Positions 51,991 through 59,901 of a stretch of DNA of 64,000 nucleotides are shown here, in pieces. The translations under genes were made by a program, and so were the position numbers. Every line of letters begins with the position of its first letter. Within the stretch, counting starts at the first letter, position 1. Below the pieces are notes generated by a model. The model was not told the DNA's origin, searched no databases, and saw nothing but the letters and a program-made list of their open reading frames with translations. The stretch is from assembly GCA_019118365.1 (NCBI GenBank), contig DWZA01000091.1:1-64000 (forward strand), in the 5' to 3' direction. This stretch comes from Candidatus Lachnoclostridium stercoravium. GTDB taxonomy: Bacteria; Bacillota; Clostridia; Lachnospirales; Lachnospiraceae.

Positions 51991-52188
51991 TCTCCTTCCT
52001 GATCATTTCATTATAACATTCCAAAATAGGGGACGCAACAGCGGACGATCCGGTAATTGCGCAATAGTATCATTCAGGTAACTATACCACAATATTGTGC
52101 TTACTTCTCATCTTTAAAGAACGCTGATACAATTTAACCATCAAAGGGAAATGACCCGAAAACAATCATTTATTTGGAGGTATTTATC

Positions 52189-52590
52189 ATGGACGAAGTC
52201 GTAAAATTTTTACAGGAAAATCCCGTACAGTATCTGGCCACTGTAGGCCGTGACGGAAAAGCCAAGTGCCGCCCTTTTATGTTTGCCGGCGAGATGGAAG
52301 GCAGGCTGTGGTTCTGCACCAATAACACCAAGGAAGTCTACAAGGATATGCAGGCCAACCCCAACATCGAGATTTCCGTTTCCAGCCCGTCCTATGCATG
52401 GATCCGCCTGAACGGCGAGGCTGTTTTCGAGAACAACATGGCCGCTAAGGAGATGTGCATCCAGAATCCTATCGTCAAGGGACAGTACGGCGAAGCCGCC
52501 AACCCCATCTTCGAGGTGTTCTATCTGAAAAACGCTCATGCAGTGATCGCCGACTTCTCCGGCAACCCGCCTGAGGAGTACGACCTGTAA
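52189..52590 (+). CDS. Pyridoxamine 5'-phosphate oxidase-family flavoprotein
   Basis: VKFLQENPVQYLATVGRDGKAKCRPFMFAGEMEGRLWFCTNNTKEVYKDM. Confidence 0.88.
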   Translation: MDEVVKFLQENPVQYLATVGRDGKAKCRPFMFAGEMEGRLWFCTNNTKEVYKDMQANPNIEISVSSPSYAWIRLNGEAVFENNMAAKEMCIQNPIVKGQYGEAANPIFEVFYLKNAHAVIADFSGNPPEEYDL

Positions 52591-52591
52591 G

Positions 52592-52810
52592 ACAGCCTTA
52601 AAGAGCTGTTTTTCTTTTGGCGGCGCGCAGGCAAGAAAAAGCGGCTACTTTGTAACAGACAAGTGTATCGGGTGCAAGCTGTGCTATTCCAAATGTCCGC
52701 AGAAATATATTGATATTTCGGGTAAACCGGTTGTCATCCGCCAGGAACACTGCCTGCGCTGCGGGAACTGCTTTGAGACCTGCCCTGCAGGAGCGATCGA
52801 ACGGAGGTAA
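52592..52810 (+). pseudogene. 2x[4Fe-4S] ferredoxin-like segment without a canonical start codon
   Basis: Open frame reads TALKSCFSFGGAQARKSGYFVTDKCIGCKLCYSKCPQKYIDISGKPVVIRQEHCLRCGNCFETCPAGAIERR*; no ATG/GTG/TTG between the preceding in-frame stop (52544) and the domain. Confidence 0.6.
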
Positions 52811-52814
52811 CGCC

Positions 52815-53588
52815 ATGACGCAGAATGAACGGCTGGATTTTCTGATCCGCTATTTACTAAATGAACACAGGGAATACAGGGATATCCGGATGCCGGATGA
52901 TCTTTCAGAAAAGCGGCGGCTTCTACGCAGCCTGATGAACATGCGCCCGCCTGCTCCCGCCAGCGAAGATTTCCTAAAAGTGCAGGACGCTTACCTTGCT
53001 GAACGCCTTGCCGAGCGGGGCGTCACAAAACTGGCGGATCTGACGCCGGTACAGCCTGGCCTGTATCTCTGGCAGGGCGATATCACTACCCTGGCTGCAG
53101 ACGCTATCGTCAATGCGGCAAACAGCCAGATGCTGGGCTGCTTCATACCCTGTCACGGCTGCATCGACAATGCCATCCACACTTATGCAGGCGTGCAGCT
53201 TCGCCAGGAATGCGCCCGCATCATGGCCGGTCAAAGGGGCGAAGAGCCCGCCGGAAGCGCCAGGATCACAAACGCTTATAACCTGCCCTGCCGCTATGTG
53301 CTGCACACTGTCGGCCCGGTCATCTGTGGAGCCGTTACCAGAACAGACCGGGATCTGCTGGAAAACTGCTACCGCTCCTGCCTGGAACTGGCGGCGGAAC
53401 ACGGCCTGCACAGCGTAGCTTTCTGCTGCATCTCCACTGGAGAGTTCCATTTTCCAAATGAACCGGCGGCAGCGATCGCGGTCAGTACCGTCCGAGAATG
53501 GCAGCGGCAAGATCCAGATAGAATCGAGGTGATCTTCAATGTCTGGAAGGATAAAGATCTTGAAATCTACAAGCGCCTGCTCCGATAG
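52815..53588 (+). CDS. Zinc-type macrodomain, protein-ADP-ribose hydrolase
   Basis: GDITTLAADAIVNAANSQMLGCFIPCHGCIDNAIHTYAGVQLRQEC, ITNAYNLPCRYVLHTVGP. Confidence 0.9.
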   Translation: MTQNERLDFLIRYLLNEHREYRDIRMPDDLSEKRRLLRSLMNMRPPAPASEDFLKVQDAYLAERLAERGVTKLADLTPVQPGLYLWQGDITTLAADAIVNAANSQMLGCFIPCHGCIDNAIHTYAGVQLRQECARIMAGQRGEEPAGSARITNAYNLPCRYVLHTVGPVICGAVTRTDRDLLENCYRSCLELAAEHGLHSVAFCCISTGEFHFPNEPAAAIAVSTVREWQRQDPDRIEVIFNVWKDKDLEIYKRLLR

Positions 53589-54459
53589 TATCGCGCAGCT
53601 CAGACAAAAGCTGAATACGGCGGACGCAGTAGTGATCGGAGCCGGTTCCGGGCTTTCCACTTCCGCCGGATTCACCTATACCGGCGAACGCTTTGACAGA
53701 TACTTTGGAGATTTTATTCAGAAATATGGTTTTCGCGATATGTATTCCGGCGGTTTTTATCCTTTTAAATCGCTGGAAGAACACTGGGCGTACTGGAGCC
53801 GGTATATCTACATCAACCGTTATATGGACGCGCCCCGGCCGGTCTATAAAGAGCTTTTACAGCTGGTACAGGACAAAGACTACTTTGTACTGACTACTAA
53901 CGTGGACCATCAGTTCCAGAAAGCCGGATTTGACAAGCGCCGGCTCTTCTACACCCAGGGAGATTATGGGCTGTGGCAGTGCAGCGCGCCATGCCATAAA
54001 GAAACCTATGAAAATAAGGCTGCCGTCCGCAAAATGGTTGAGTCTCAGGGGTTTACCATAGACGCAGGAAGAAAGCTGATCCTGCCAAAACAGAGAATGA
54101 TTCAGATGGAGATCCCCTCTGAGCTGATCCCATACTGTCCCCATTGCCGCAGACCTATGAGCATGAACCTGCGGACAGACAATACCTTCGTCGAAGATGA
54201 GGGCTGGCATCGCGCCGCCGGGCGATATCGGGCGTTCTTGCAAAACCATCAGGACAAGAAAGTGCTGTTTTTGGAGTTAGCCGTTGGATCTAATACGCCG
54301 GGCATAGTAAAATTTCCCTTCTGGAGGATGACGGCGGCAAATCCCAAAGCGGTCTATGCCTGCGTCAACCTGGGGGAAGCTTACGCGCCAGGAGAAATTG
54401 CAGACCGTTCGATCTGCATGAATGAGGATATTGGCGAAGTATTAAAAAAATTAAAATGA
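53539..54459 (+). CDS. SirTM-type (class M) sirtuin / SIR2-family ADP-ribosyltransferase
   Basis: ADAVVIGAGSGLSTSAGFTYTGERFDRYFGDF, YFVLTTNVDHQFQKAGF, YTQGDYGLWQC; paired with macrodomain gene. Confidence 0.88.
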   Translation: MSGRIKILKSTSACSDSIAQLRQKLNTADAVVIGAGSGLSTSAGFTYTGERFDRYFGDFIQKYGFRDMYSGGFYPFKSLEEHWAYWSRYIYINRYMDAPRPVYKELLQLVQDKDYFVLTTNVDHQFQKAGFDKRRLFYTQGDYGLWQCSAPCHKETYENKAAVRKMVESQGFTIDAGRKLILPKQRMIQMEIPSELIPYCPHCRRPMSMNLRTDNTFVEDEGWHRAAGRYRAFLQNHQDKKVLFLELAVGSNTPGIVKFPFWRMTAANPKAVYACVNLGEAYAPGEIADRSICMNEDIGEVLKKLK

Positions 54460-54608
54460 ACGCAGCAGATTCATTGGCTATTCGTTACCGGGATACATTT
54501 TATGCCGGTTGCTAAGGTATCAATCGTGTCACGATCGGCTCAGGTGTTTATGCCCCATATTCGGAACGGAGAATTATCGAGATAATTTTACACAGGCAAT
54601 ATAACATT

Positions 54609-54645
54609 GAGGCGGTCTGCCATAAGCAGGCCGCCTCTGCGTTTT
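54609..54645. terminator. Terminator between convergent sirtuin and collagen-like genes
   Basis: gaggcggtctgc/gcaggccgcctc stem then tgcgtttt. Confidence 0.7.
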
Positions 54646-54658
54646 ACTCAGCCTTCTG

Positions 54659-55231
54659 TCAGCTGATCTTATAGATCGTTATGCCAATACCGCTGTAGAG
54701 GAAATTTCCTCCCTGGCCGACTACCTCCAGGACAGCCGGCGCCTGGGTTATCTGAACCGGCGCGGTAAATGATAAGGTGGCGGTATCCGCAGCCGTATTG
54801 AAGGTATGGCTTGCAGTCGCCCCGTCTATAGCCGCGCCTCCCTGCTCCAACGCAAGGCTGATATTCAGCGGGAAGGTGGCTCCTGAAGCAGGGCCCGCGT
54901 TTCCGTGAAAAGCTACTGAATAAATTCCCGGCTGCTGTACTGTAAATTCTGTCCCCGGCTGATCATGGACAATGCTTGTTCCTGCAGTTACTGAATTGCG
55001 GTCAAAGCTTAACGGCTGTCCGCTGGTGCCAGGAGCCGGCGGAGTAGAATAAGCGGATAAAAGTTCAGACGCTGCGGCTGTGCCAGCCGGACCTGTTGGA
55101 CCTGTTGCGCCCGTAGCGCCCGCCGGGCCTGTTGCTCCTATTGCGCCCGCCGGGCCTGTCGCTCCTGTCGCTCCCGCCGGGCCTGTTGCTCCTGCTGCTC
55201 CCGTCGGACCTGTTGCTCCTGTTGCTCCCGC
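54659..55231 (-). CDS. Collagen-like (BclA-type) exosporium protein, C-terminal segment (no start codon; separated from its N-terminal part by element 2)
   Basis: Open frame [21 protein letters not shown]...GPTGPAGTAAASELLSAYSTPPAPGTSGQPLSFDRNSVTAGTSIVHDQPGTEFTVQQPGIYSVAFHGNAG...YSGIGITIYKIS*. Confidence 0.88.
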   Translation of the reverse strand, partial: AGATGATGPTGAAGATGPAGATGATGPAGAIGATGPAGATGATGPTGPAGTAAASELLSAYSTPPAPGTSGQPLSFDRNSVTAGTSIVHDQPGTEFTVQQPGIYSVAFHGNAGPASGATFPLNISLALEQGGAAIDGATASHTFNTAADTATLSFTAPVQITQAPAVLEVVGQGGNFLYSGIGITIYKIS

Positions 55232-55266
55232 TGCTCCGGTGGCTGCATTCCTGTTTGCACAACGTC

Positions 55267-56898
55267 CTAAGGAAGCGGCGTTTCCTTCAGATATGGCCTG
55301 TATGGATCGGTGAAAGAAAAACAGATCGTCACCGCCCCGTCCTGATGGATGTAAATAGCCTCCACAAGAGCGGCAAGCAGCTCCCGATCCAGGTGTTCTC
55401 TCTCCTTTTCTTTAGAAAATACTGCCGGATACTGCTCGTCCGCGCCTGTTCCTGGGGCGGCAATTTCCTCTCTCAGGCTATCTATGGATTTCTGCAGCTG
55501 CGTACTCCGCGCCTTAAACCCTGCTTTCATCCTCTGGTATTCCTCTTCTGTGATCTCTCCCGCGCTCCAGTCTATATAAAGCTGATCTGACGCGCACACC
55601 AGCTTCTCCAGCTCCTTTTTTCTTGTCTCTATAAGGTTTCTGATCCGTTCCTGCCATGGAAAGGCCGAAGGATACGCTTCCGTTTTCCCTGCGATCTTTT
55701 CCATATCCGCTGCAGCCGCGATCTGTTTTCGGATCGTAATAAGCGCTGCCTTTTCCAGCACGTCCTCCCGTATGGTGTGTTTTGTACAGGCGGTTTTTGA
55801 CTGGCGGGAATAGGTGGAGCAGTTATAGTAAACGATATTTCTTGCCGTCTTGCGGGTCATTGTTTTTTTACAGTCGGCGCAGCGCAGAAAACCGGAAAAA
55901 AGATGGGGCGTTTTCCTGCCGGGAGGCACCCGTACGTTTCTCTGCTGCAGCGTCCTGGCTTTTTCAAAAGTTTCTTTGTCAATAACCGCTTCGTGGGTAT
56001 TTTCCACGAAATACCAGTCCCTTTCATCCACTGCCACTCTGCGGTGCACTTTATAACTGATCACCTTCTGTCTGCCCTGCACCATATTTCCAATGTACAT
56101 CTCGTTGGACAGGATCGCCCCTACGGTTTTTCCGCTCCACAGACTGTTGTCCCCGGAAACCTGCGGATTATAGTATTTCATACCTTTCTGTCTTTTATAA
56201 GCGGCAGGATTCGGGATCCCCAGCCCATTGAGACGTTTCGCGATCCCTCCTTTGCTCATCCTTTCATCCGCGAACCAGCGAAAGATTTCCCGGACAACTT
56301 CCGCGGCTTCTTCATCCACCAGCAGATGATTTTTGTCGTCCGGATCTTTTTTCAGCCCGTAAGGCGGAAAAGCTCCGATAAATTCTCCTTTTCTCCGTTT
56401 TGTATCAAACGTGCGCCTAACGTCGACGCTTGTTTTATAGGCGTACTGCTGGTTCAAAAATCCGGTTATGCCCACCTCCAGACTGTGCACGGCCTCCGGG
56501 TTTAAAAACGTATCGATCTTCGGTTCGTAAAGGGAAATAAAACGGGCGCCGTAAAGGGGGATAAACTCTTCAAGAAATTTTCCCTGATCTGCGCTGTTGC
56601 GGAACGCGCGGGAAAGATTTTTGGTAATGATACAGTTGATCCGCCCGCTTTTTACATCCTCTGTTAAACGCTGAAATTCCGGGCGCACATCGCCGGAGGT
56701 CCCGCTCCGCCCATCGTCGGTATATTCGTCCACAATGTGGTAATCGCCGTTGAAAAATCCTGGGATCTGCTCGTCAAGGATCTTCCGCTGGTTCGTAATA
56801 CTTTCGCTTTCACTGTTTCCATCGTCTCTGGAAAGGCGGATATATTTTCCCACCTTCCAGAAGATCGCTTTTTCACCGTTCTTTCTGCTCCTCCCCAT
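55267..56898 (-). CDS. Large serine recombinase
   Basis: GKYIRLSRDDGNSESESITNQRKILDE, YTDDGRSGTSGDVRPEFQRL, IITKNLSRAFRNS, GFLRCADCKKTMTRK. Confidence 0.95.
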   Translation of the reverse strand: MGRSRKNGEKAIFWKVGKYIRLSRDDGNSESESITNQRKILDEQIPGFFNGDYHIVDEYTDDGRSGTSGDVRPEFQRLTEDVKSGRINCIITKNLSRAFRNSADQGKFLEEFIPLYGARFISLYEPKIDTFLNPEAVHSLEVGITGFLNQQYAYKTSVDVRRTFDTKRRKGEFIGAFPPYGLKKDPDDKNHLLVDEEAAEVVREIFRWFADERMSKGGIAKRLNGLGIPNPAAYKRQKGMKYYNPQVSGDNSLWSGKTVGAILSNEMYIGNMVQGRQKVISYKVHRRVAVDERDWYFVENTHEAVIDKETFEKARTLQQRNVRVPPGRKTPHLFSGFLRCADCKKTMTRKTARNIVYYNCSTYSRQSKTACTKHTIREDVLEKAALITIRKQIAAAADMEKIAGKTEAYPSAFPWQERIRNLIETRKKELEKLVCASDQLYIDWSAGEITEEEYQRMKAGFKARSTQLQKSIDSLREEIAAPGTGADEQYPAVFSKEKEREHLDRELLAALVEAIYIHQDGAVTICFSFTDPYRPYLKETPLP

Positions 56899-57148
56899 AG
56901 AACCTCCTATATGCCGCAGCCCCCCGTCGTTGGATATAATGCTTCAGCTTCGTATCCAGATCTTCGCCCTCCGGCGAGAAACATATCCGGACCGGAGTTT
57001 TCCCGCATAAAAAGCAGTACGGATCTTTTATCCGTTCCAGGTACTGCTTCATCCTCTGCTCCAGAGGCAGAGAACTATCGATCCGGATCTTTTCGATATC
57101 CGCCCGTTTTTCTTCCTGTCCTGTCCCATTTAAGGCATCCATATACAT
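56873..57148 (-). CDS. DUF6870-like small protein upstream of the recombinase
   Basis: LEQRMKQYLERIKDPYCFLCGKTPVRICFSPEGEDLDTKLKHYIQRR; overlaps recombinase start. Confidence 0.65.
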   Translation of the reverse strand: MYMDALNGTGQEEKRADIEKIRIDSSLPLEQRMKQYLERIKDPYCFLCGKTPVRICFSPEGEDLDTKLKHYIQRRGAAAYRRFYGEEQKER

Positions 57149-57330
57149 TTTCCCCTCATATTCTCTTAAAACAGCCTATGCGTCTTCCCTTGTCCCCTAT
57201 GTTCCAAAACGCCTGCCGCAGGGCATCCCCACAGAGTCTGCCCCCTGTTTTTCAGGCAAAAATATTTACTTTCCCGCTGTAAAATGGTATAGTATTTTTA
57301 TCATTTATCACGAAAGGAAAGAACCTGACT

Positions 57331-58632
57331 ATGGAGCATTATTATCAACCAGAAATCGAGTGTGCCAGCCGGGACCAGATCCGGGCATGGCAGAATGAAC
57401 GGCTTGTCCCTACAGTAAAAAGAGTTTATGAAAGCGTTCCTTATTACCGTCAGCTGATGGATGAAAAAGGCGTGACTCCGGACGATATCAAGTCCGTTGA
57501 CGACCTGCACAAGCTGCCTTTTCTGACAAAAGACGATCTGCGCAAGGCCTATCCGTTTGGTCTTTTAGCTGTCCCGTTAAAAGACTGCGTGCGTATCCAG
57601 TCTACCAGCGGCACCACCGGACGGCGCGTTGTTGCTTTTTATACCCAGCATGATATCGACCTGTGGGACGAGTGCTGTGCCCGCGCGATCATGGCAGCCG
57701 GCGGTACTAACGAAGATGTGGTCCATGTCTGCTACGGCTACGGCCTGTTCACCGGAGGCCCCGGATTAAACGGAGGTTCCCATAAAGTAGGCTCCCTCAC
57801 TCTTCCTATGTCTTCCGGCAATACAGACCGCCAGATCCAGTTTATGTGCGACTTAGGCTCTACCATCCTCTGCTGCACGCCTTCCTATGCGGCATACCTT
57901 GCGGAGAGCATCATCGAGCGTGGCCTCAGGGACCAGATCAAGCTGAAAGCAGGGATCTTCGGCGCGGAAGCCTGGAGCGAGGAGATGCGTCAGGATATCC
58001 AGGATAAGTTAGGCATCAAGGCATATGATATCTACGGCCTCACCGAGATTTCCGGCCCTGGCGTTTCCTTTGAGTGCAGCGACCAGCACGGCATGCACAT
58101 CAACGAGGATCATTTCATTCCTGAGATCATCGACCCCAACACCGGCGAAGTCCTTCCGGAAGGAAGCGTTGGAGAACTGGTCTTCACCTGTATCACAAAA
58201 GACGCGTTCCCGCTGCTGCGTTACCGCACCCGCGATATCTGCGTCCTTAACTATGAAAAATGCCCCTGCGGACGTACTCATGTACGTATGTCCAAGCCAA
58301 TGGGCCGCAGCGATGATATGCTTATTATCAAGGGCGTTAATGTATTCCCGTCCCAGATCGAAGCAGTGCTCCTCAACAAGGGTTATCCTGCTAACTATCA
58401 GATCATCGTCACACGCGAAAATAATACCGACCGCCTGGAGGTTCAGGTAGAGATGACTTCTGAGATGTTCTCCGATAACCTTTCCAAGGTTTCTGCCCGT
58501 GAAAGGGAACTGGTAGAAGCGTTAAAGGCTATGCTTGGCATTTACGCAGTCGTTAAGCTGGTTGCTCCTAAGAGCATCACCCGCAGCGAGGGCAAGGCTG
58601 TCCGCGTGATTGACAAGCGGAAACTGTATTAA
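57331..58632 (+). CDS. Phenylacetate-CoA ligase family protein
   Basis: VPYYRQLMDEKGVTPDDIKSVDDLHKLPFLTKDDLR, IQSTSGTTGRRVVAFYTQHD, YDIYGLTEISGPG. Confidence 0.94.
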   Translation: MEHYYQPEIECASRDQIRAWQNERLVPTVKRVYESVPYYRQLMDEKGVTPDDIKSVDDLHKLPFLTKDDLRKAYPFGLLAVPLKDCVRIQSTSGTTGRRVVAFYTQHDIDLWDECCARAIMAAGGTNEDVVHVCYGYGLFTGGPGLNGGSHKVGSLTLPMSSGNTDRQIQFMCDLGSTILCCTPSYAAYLAESIIERGLRDQIKLKAGIFGAEAWSEEMRQDIQDKLGIKAYDIYGLTEISGPGVSFECSDQHGMHINEDHFIPEIIDPNTGEVLPEGSVGELVFTCITKDAFPLLRYRTRDICVLNYEKCPCGRTHVRMSKPMGRSDDMLIIKGVNVFPSQIEAVLLNKGYPANYQIIVTRENNTDRLEVQVEMTSEMFSDNLSKVSARERELVEALKAMLGIYAVVKLVAPKSITRSEGKAVRVIDKRKLY

Positions 58633-58648
58633 GAAAGGAGTTTTGGCA

Positions 58649-59092
58649 ATGACAATTAATCAGATTTCTGTATTTCTGGAAAACAAACCGGGCCAGCTGG
58701 CGGAATTTACCCGTCTTCTGGAAGAAAACCGGATCGATATGCGCGCTCTTTCCATTGCTGAAACACAGGATTTCGGTATCCTGCGCCTGATCGTTGACGA
58801 TCCTTATAAGACCGTCAATGTGGCGAAAGACGCCGGCTATGTATGCGCTGTCACTCCGGTACTGGCGGTAGAGATCTCCGACAAGCCCGGCAGCCTGGTA
58901 AAGATGCTTACAGCTTTAGGCGAAAGCGGCATCAATGTAGAATATACATATGCTTTCATCACCAGGAAAAAAGACGTGGCATACATGGTATTCCGTGTAA
59001 ATGATCCGGAAAAAGCTTCCGGTGTTCTTGTACGCAACAAGATCCGCCCGCTGGCTCAGGACGATCTCAGCGTTCTGTTTGGCGGAAATTAA
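58649..59092 (+). CDS. ACT-domain protein (tandem ACT)
   Basis: [75 protein letters not shown]. Confidence 0.92.
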   Translation: MTINQISVFLENKPGQLAEFTRLLEENRIDMRALSIAETQDFGILRLIVDDPYKTVNVAKDAGYVCAVTPVLAVEISDKPGSLVKMLTALGESGINVEYTYAFITRKKDVAYMVFRVNDPEKASGVLVRNKIRPLAQDDLSVLFGGN

Positions 59093-59122
59093 GTCTTTCC
59101 TGCGGCTGTGCGCATCCTGGAA

Positions 59123-59578
59123 TGCCCCGGTCGCTCCGGTAGGCCCTGTGGGGCCGGTGGCTCCTGTTGTTCCCGCTGGGCCGGTTGCGCCAGTAGCTCC
59201 AGTGGCTCCTGCTGCGCCGGCTGGACCCGTTGCTCCAGTGGCTCCCGCCGGGCCGGTCGCTCCGGTCGGGCCGGTTACTCCGGTTGCTCCAGTCGGGCCG
59301 GTCGGACCTACATATCCCTGCGGTCCCATTGTTCCGGTCGGACCGGTGATCCCGGCGGCTCCTGTGGCCCCGGTCGCTCCGGTCGGGCCGGCTGGACCCA
59401 TTGGGCCTGGATAACCTCTTGGGCCGGTCGGGCCTGTTGGACCCATTGGGCAGGGGCAGGGCCGCGGACATGGCGCCGGACGGCAGCAGCAGCCTCTTCT
59501 GTTCTCTTCTTCTATGATCAAATCTTCTGATCGTCCATTATTTCTATTGCAGTATCCGTTAGGATAATTCTGAAACAT
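59123..59578 (-). CDS. Collagen-like (BclA-type) exosporium protein, N-terminal segment
   Basis: [14 protein letters not shown]...[41 protein letters not shown]...; aggag SD; ORF runs into element sequence ([14 protein letters not shown]). Confidence 0.9.
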
Positions 59579-59606
59579 AAAAGGTTCTCCTGATCTCTTC
59601 TTCCAT

Positions 59607-59634
59607 ATATCTTATGCAGTTGTCCACGCGGCAG
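59607..59634 (-). promoter_or_regulatory. Candidate sigma-K promoter of the collagen-like gene
   Basis: Minus strand AC-N17-CATAAGATA (consensus AC-N16/17-CATANNNTA), ~30 nt upstream of ATG. Confidence 0.65.
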
Positions 59635-59725
59635 TTACTCCCGGACTTTTCGCCGTGCGCCCAGTTAGTTTTTCCTTGCAAAGAATAATCGGAGATAGTA
59701 TAATCCATAGGTATTCTTATATCAG

Positions 59726-59866
59726 TTCAGCCGTGTATCTTCTTGCCAGCACATTCTGTGCTGACAAGAAGATTGGGATGTCATCCCTATGCCAGGATAT
59801 ATGTCAAATCGCTTTTACAAGCTTGCTTGTAACGCTCTTTATCATATATCCTGGCGCACGGCTGAA
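59726..59866 (+). repeat. Structured repeat 'R1', copy 3 (TIRs extend to 13 bp, 59723..59869)
   Basis: cagttcagccgtg...cacggctgaactg. Confidence 0.95.
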
Positions 59867-59901
59867 CTGTTATGTATTCTTTAAGAAAGGCAATATGATT
59901 T

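Larger units (their letters stand above)
55232..59131 (-). mobile_element. Serine-recombinase element 2 (~3891 bp plus duplicated core), inserted in the collagen-like gene
   Basis: TGC(T/C)CCGGT at 55232..55240 and 59123..59131; deletion restores [19 protein letters not shown] in frame; element ends form an imperfect palindrome. Confidence 0.85.

Noticed and set aside
54460-54600. Possible acetyltransferase remnant (RVTIGSGVYAPY)
   Set aside because: Only a short hexapeptide-like stretch with no supporting domain context; insufficient evidence.
55080-55262. Repetitive 'gcccgccgggcctgttgctcct' stretch as a CRISPR or minisatellite, and plus-strand ORFs over it
   Set aside because: It is the Gly-X-Y coding repeat of the collagen-like protein on the minus strand; there are no unique spacers of constant length and no cas genes.
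55232-59131. Invertible segment (GCATTCC appears in inverted orientation near both ends of element 2)
   Set aside because: The inverted GCATTCC arms lie on the element side of each junction and form the palindromic arms of a reconstituted attP. Inversion would not join collagen repeats in frame, whereas direct deletion does.
59001-59530. Plus-strand ORFs over the collagen N-terminal half (Pro/Val/Ala- and Ser/Gly-rich)
   Set aside because: Shadow ORFs caused by low-complexity repeats; the minus-strand frame has the RBS, sensible N terminus and domain logic.
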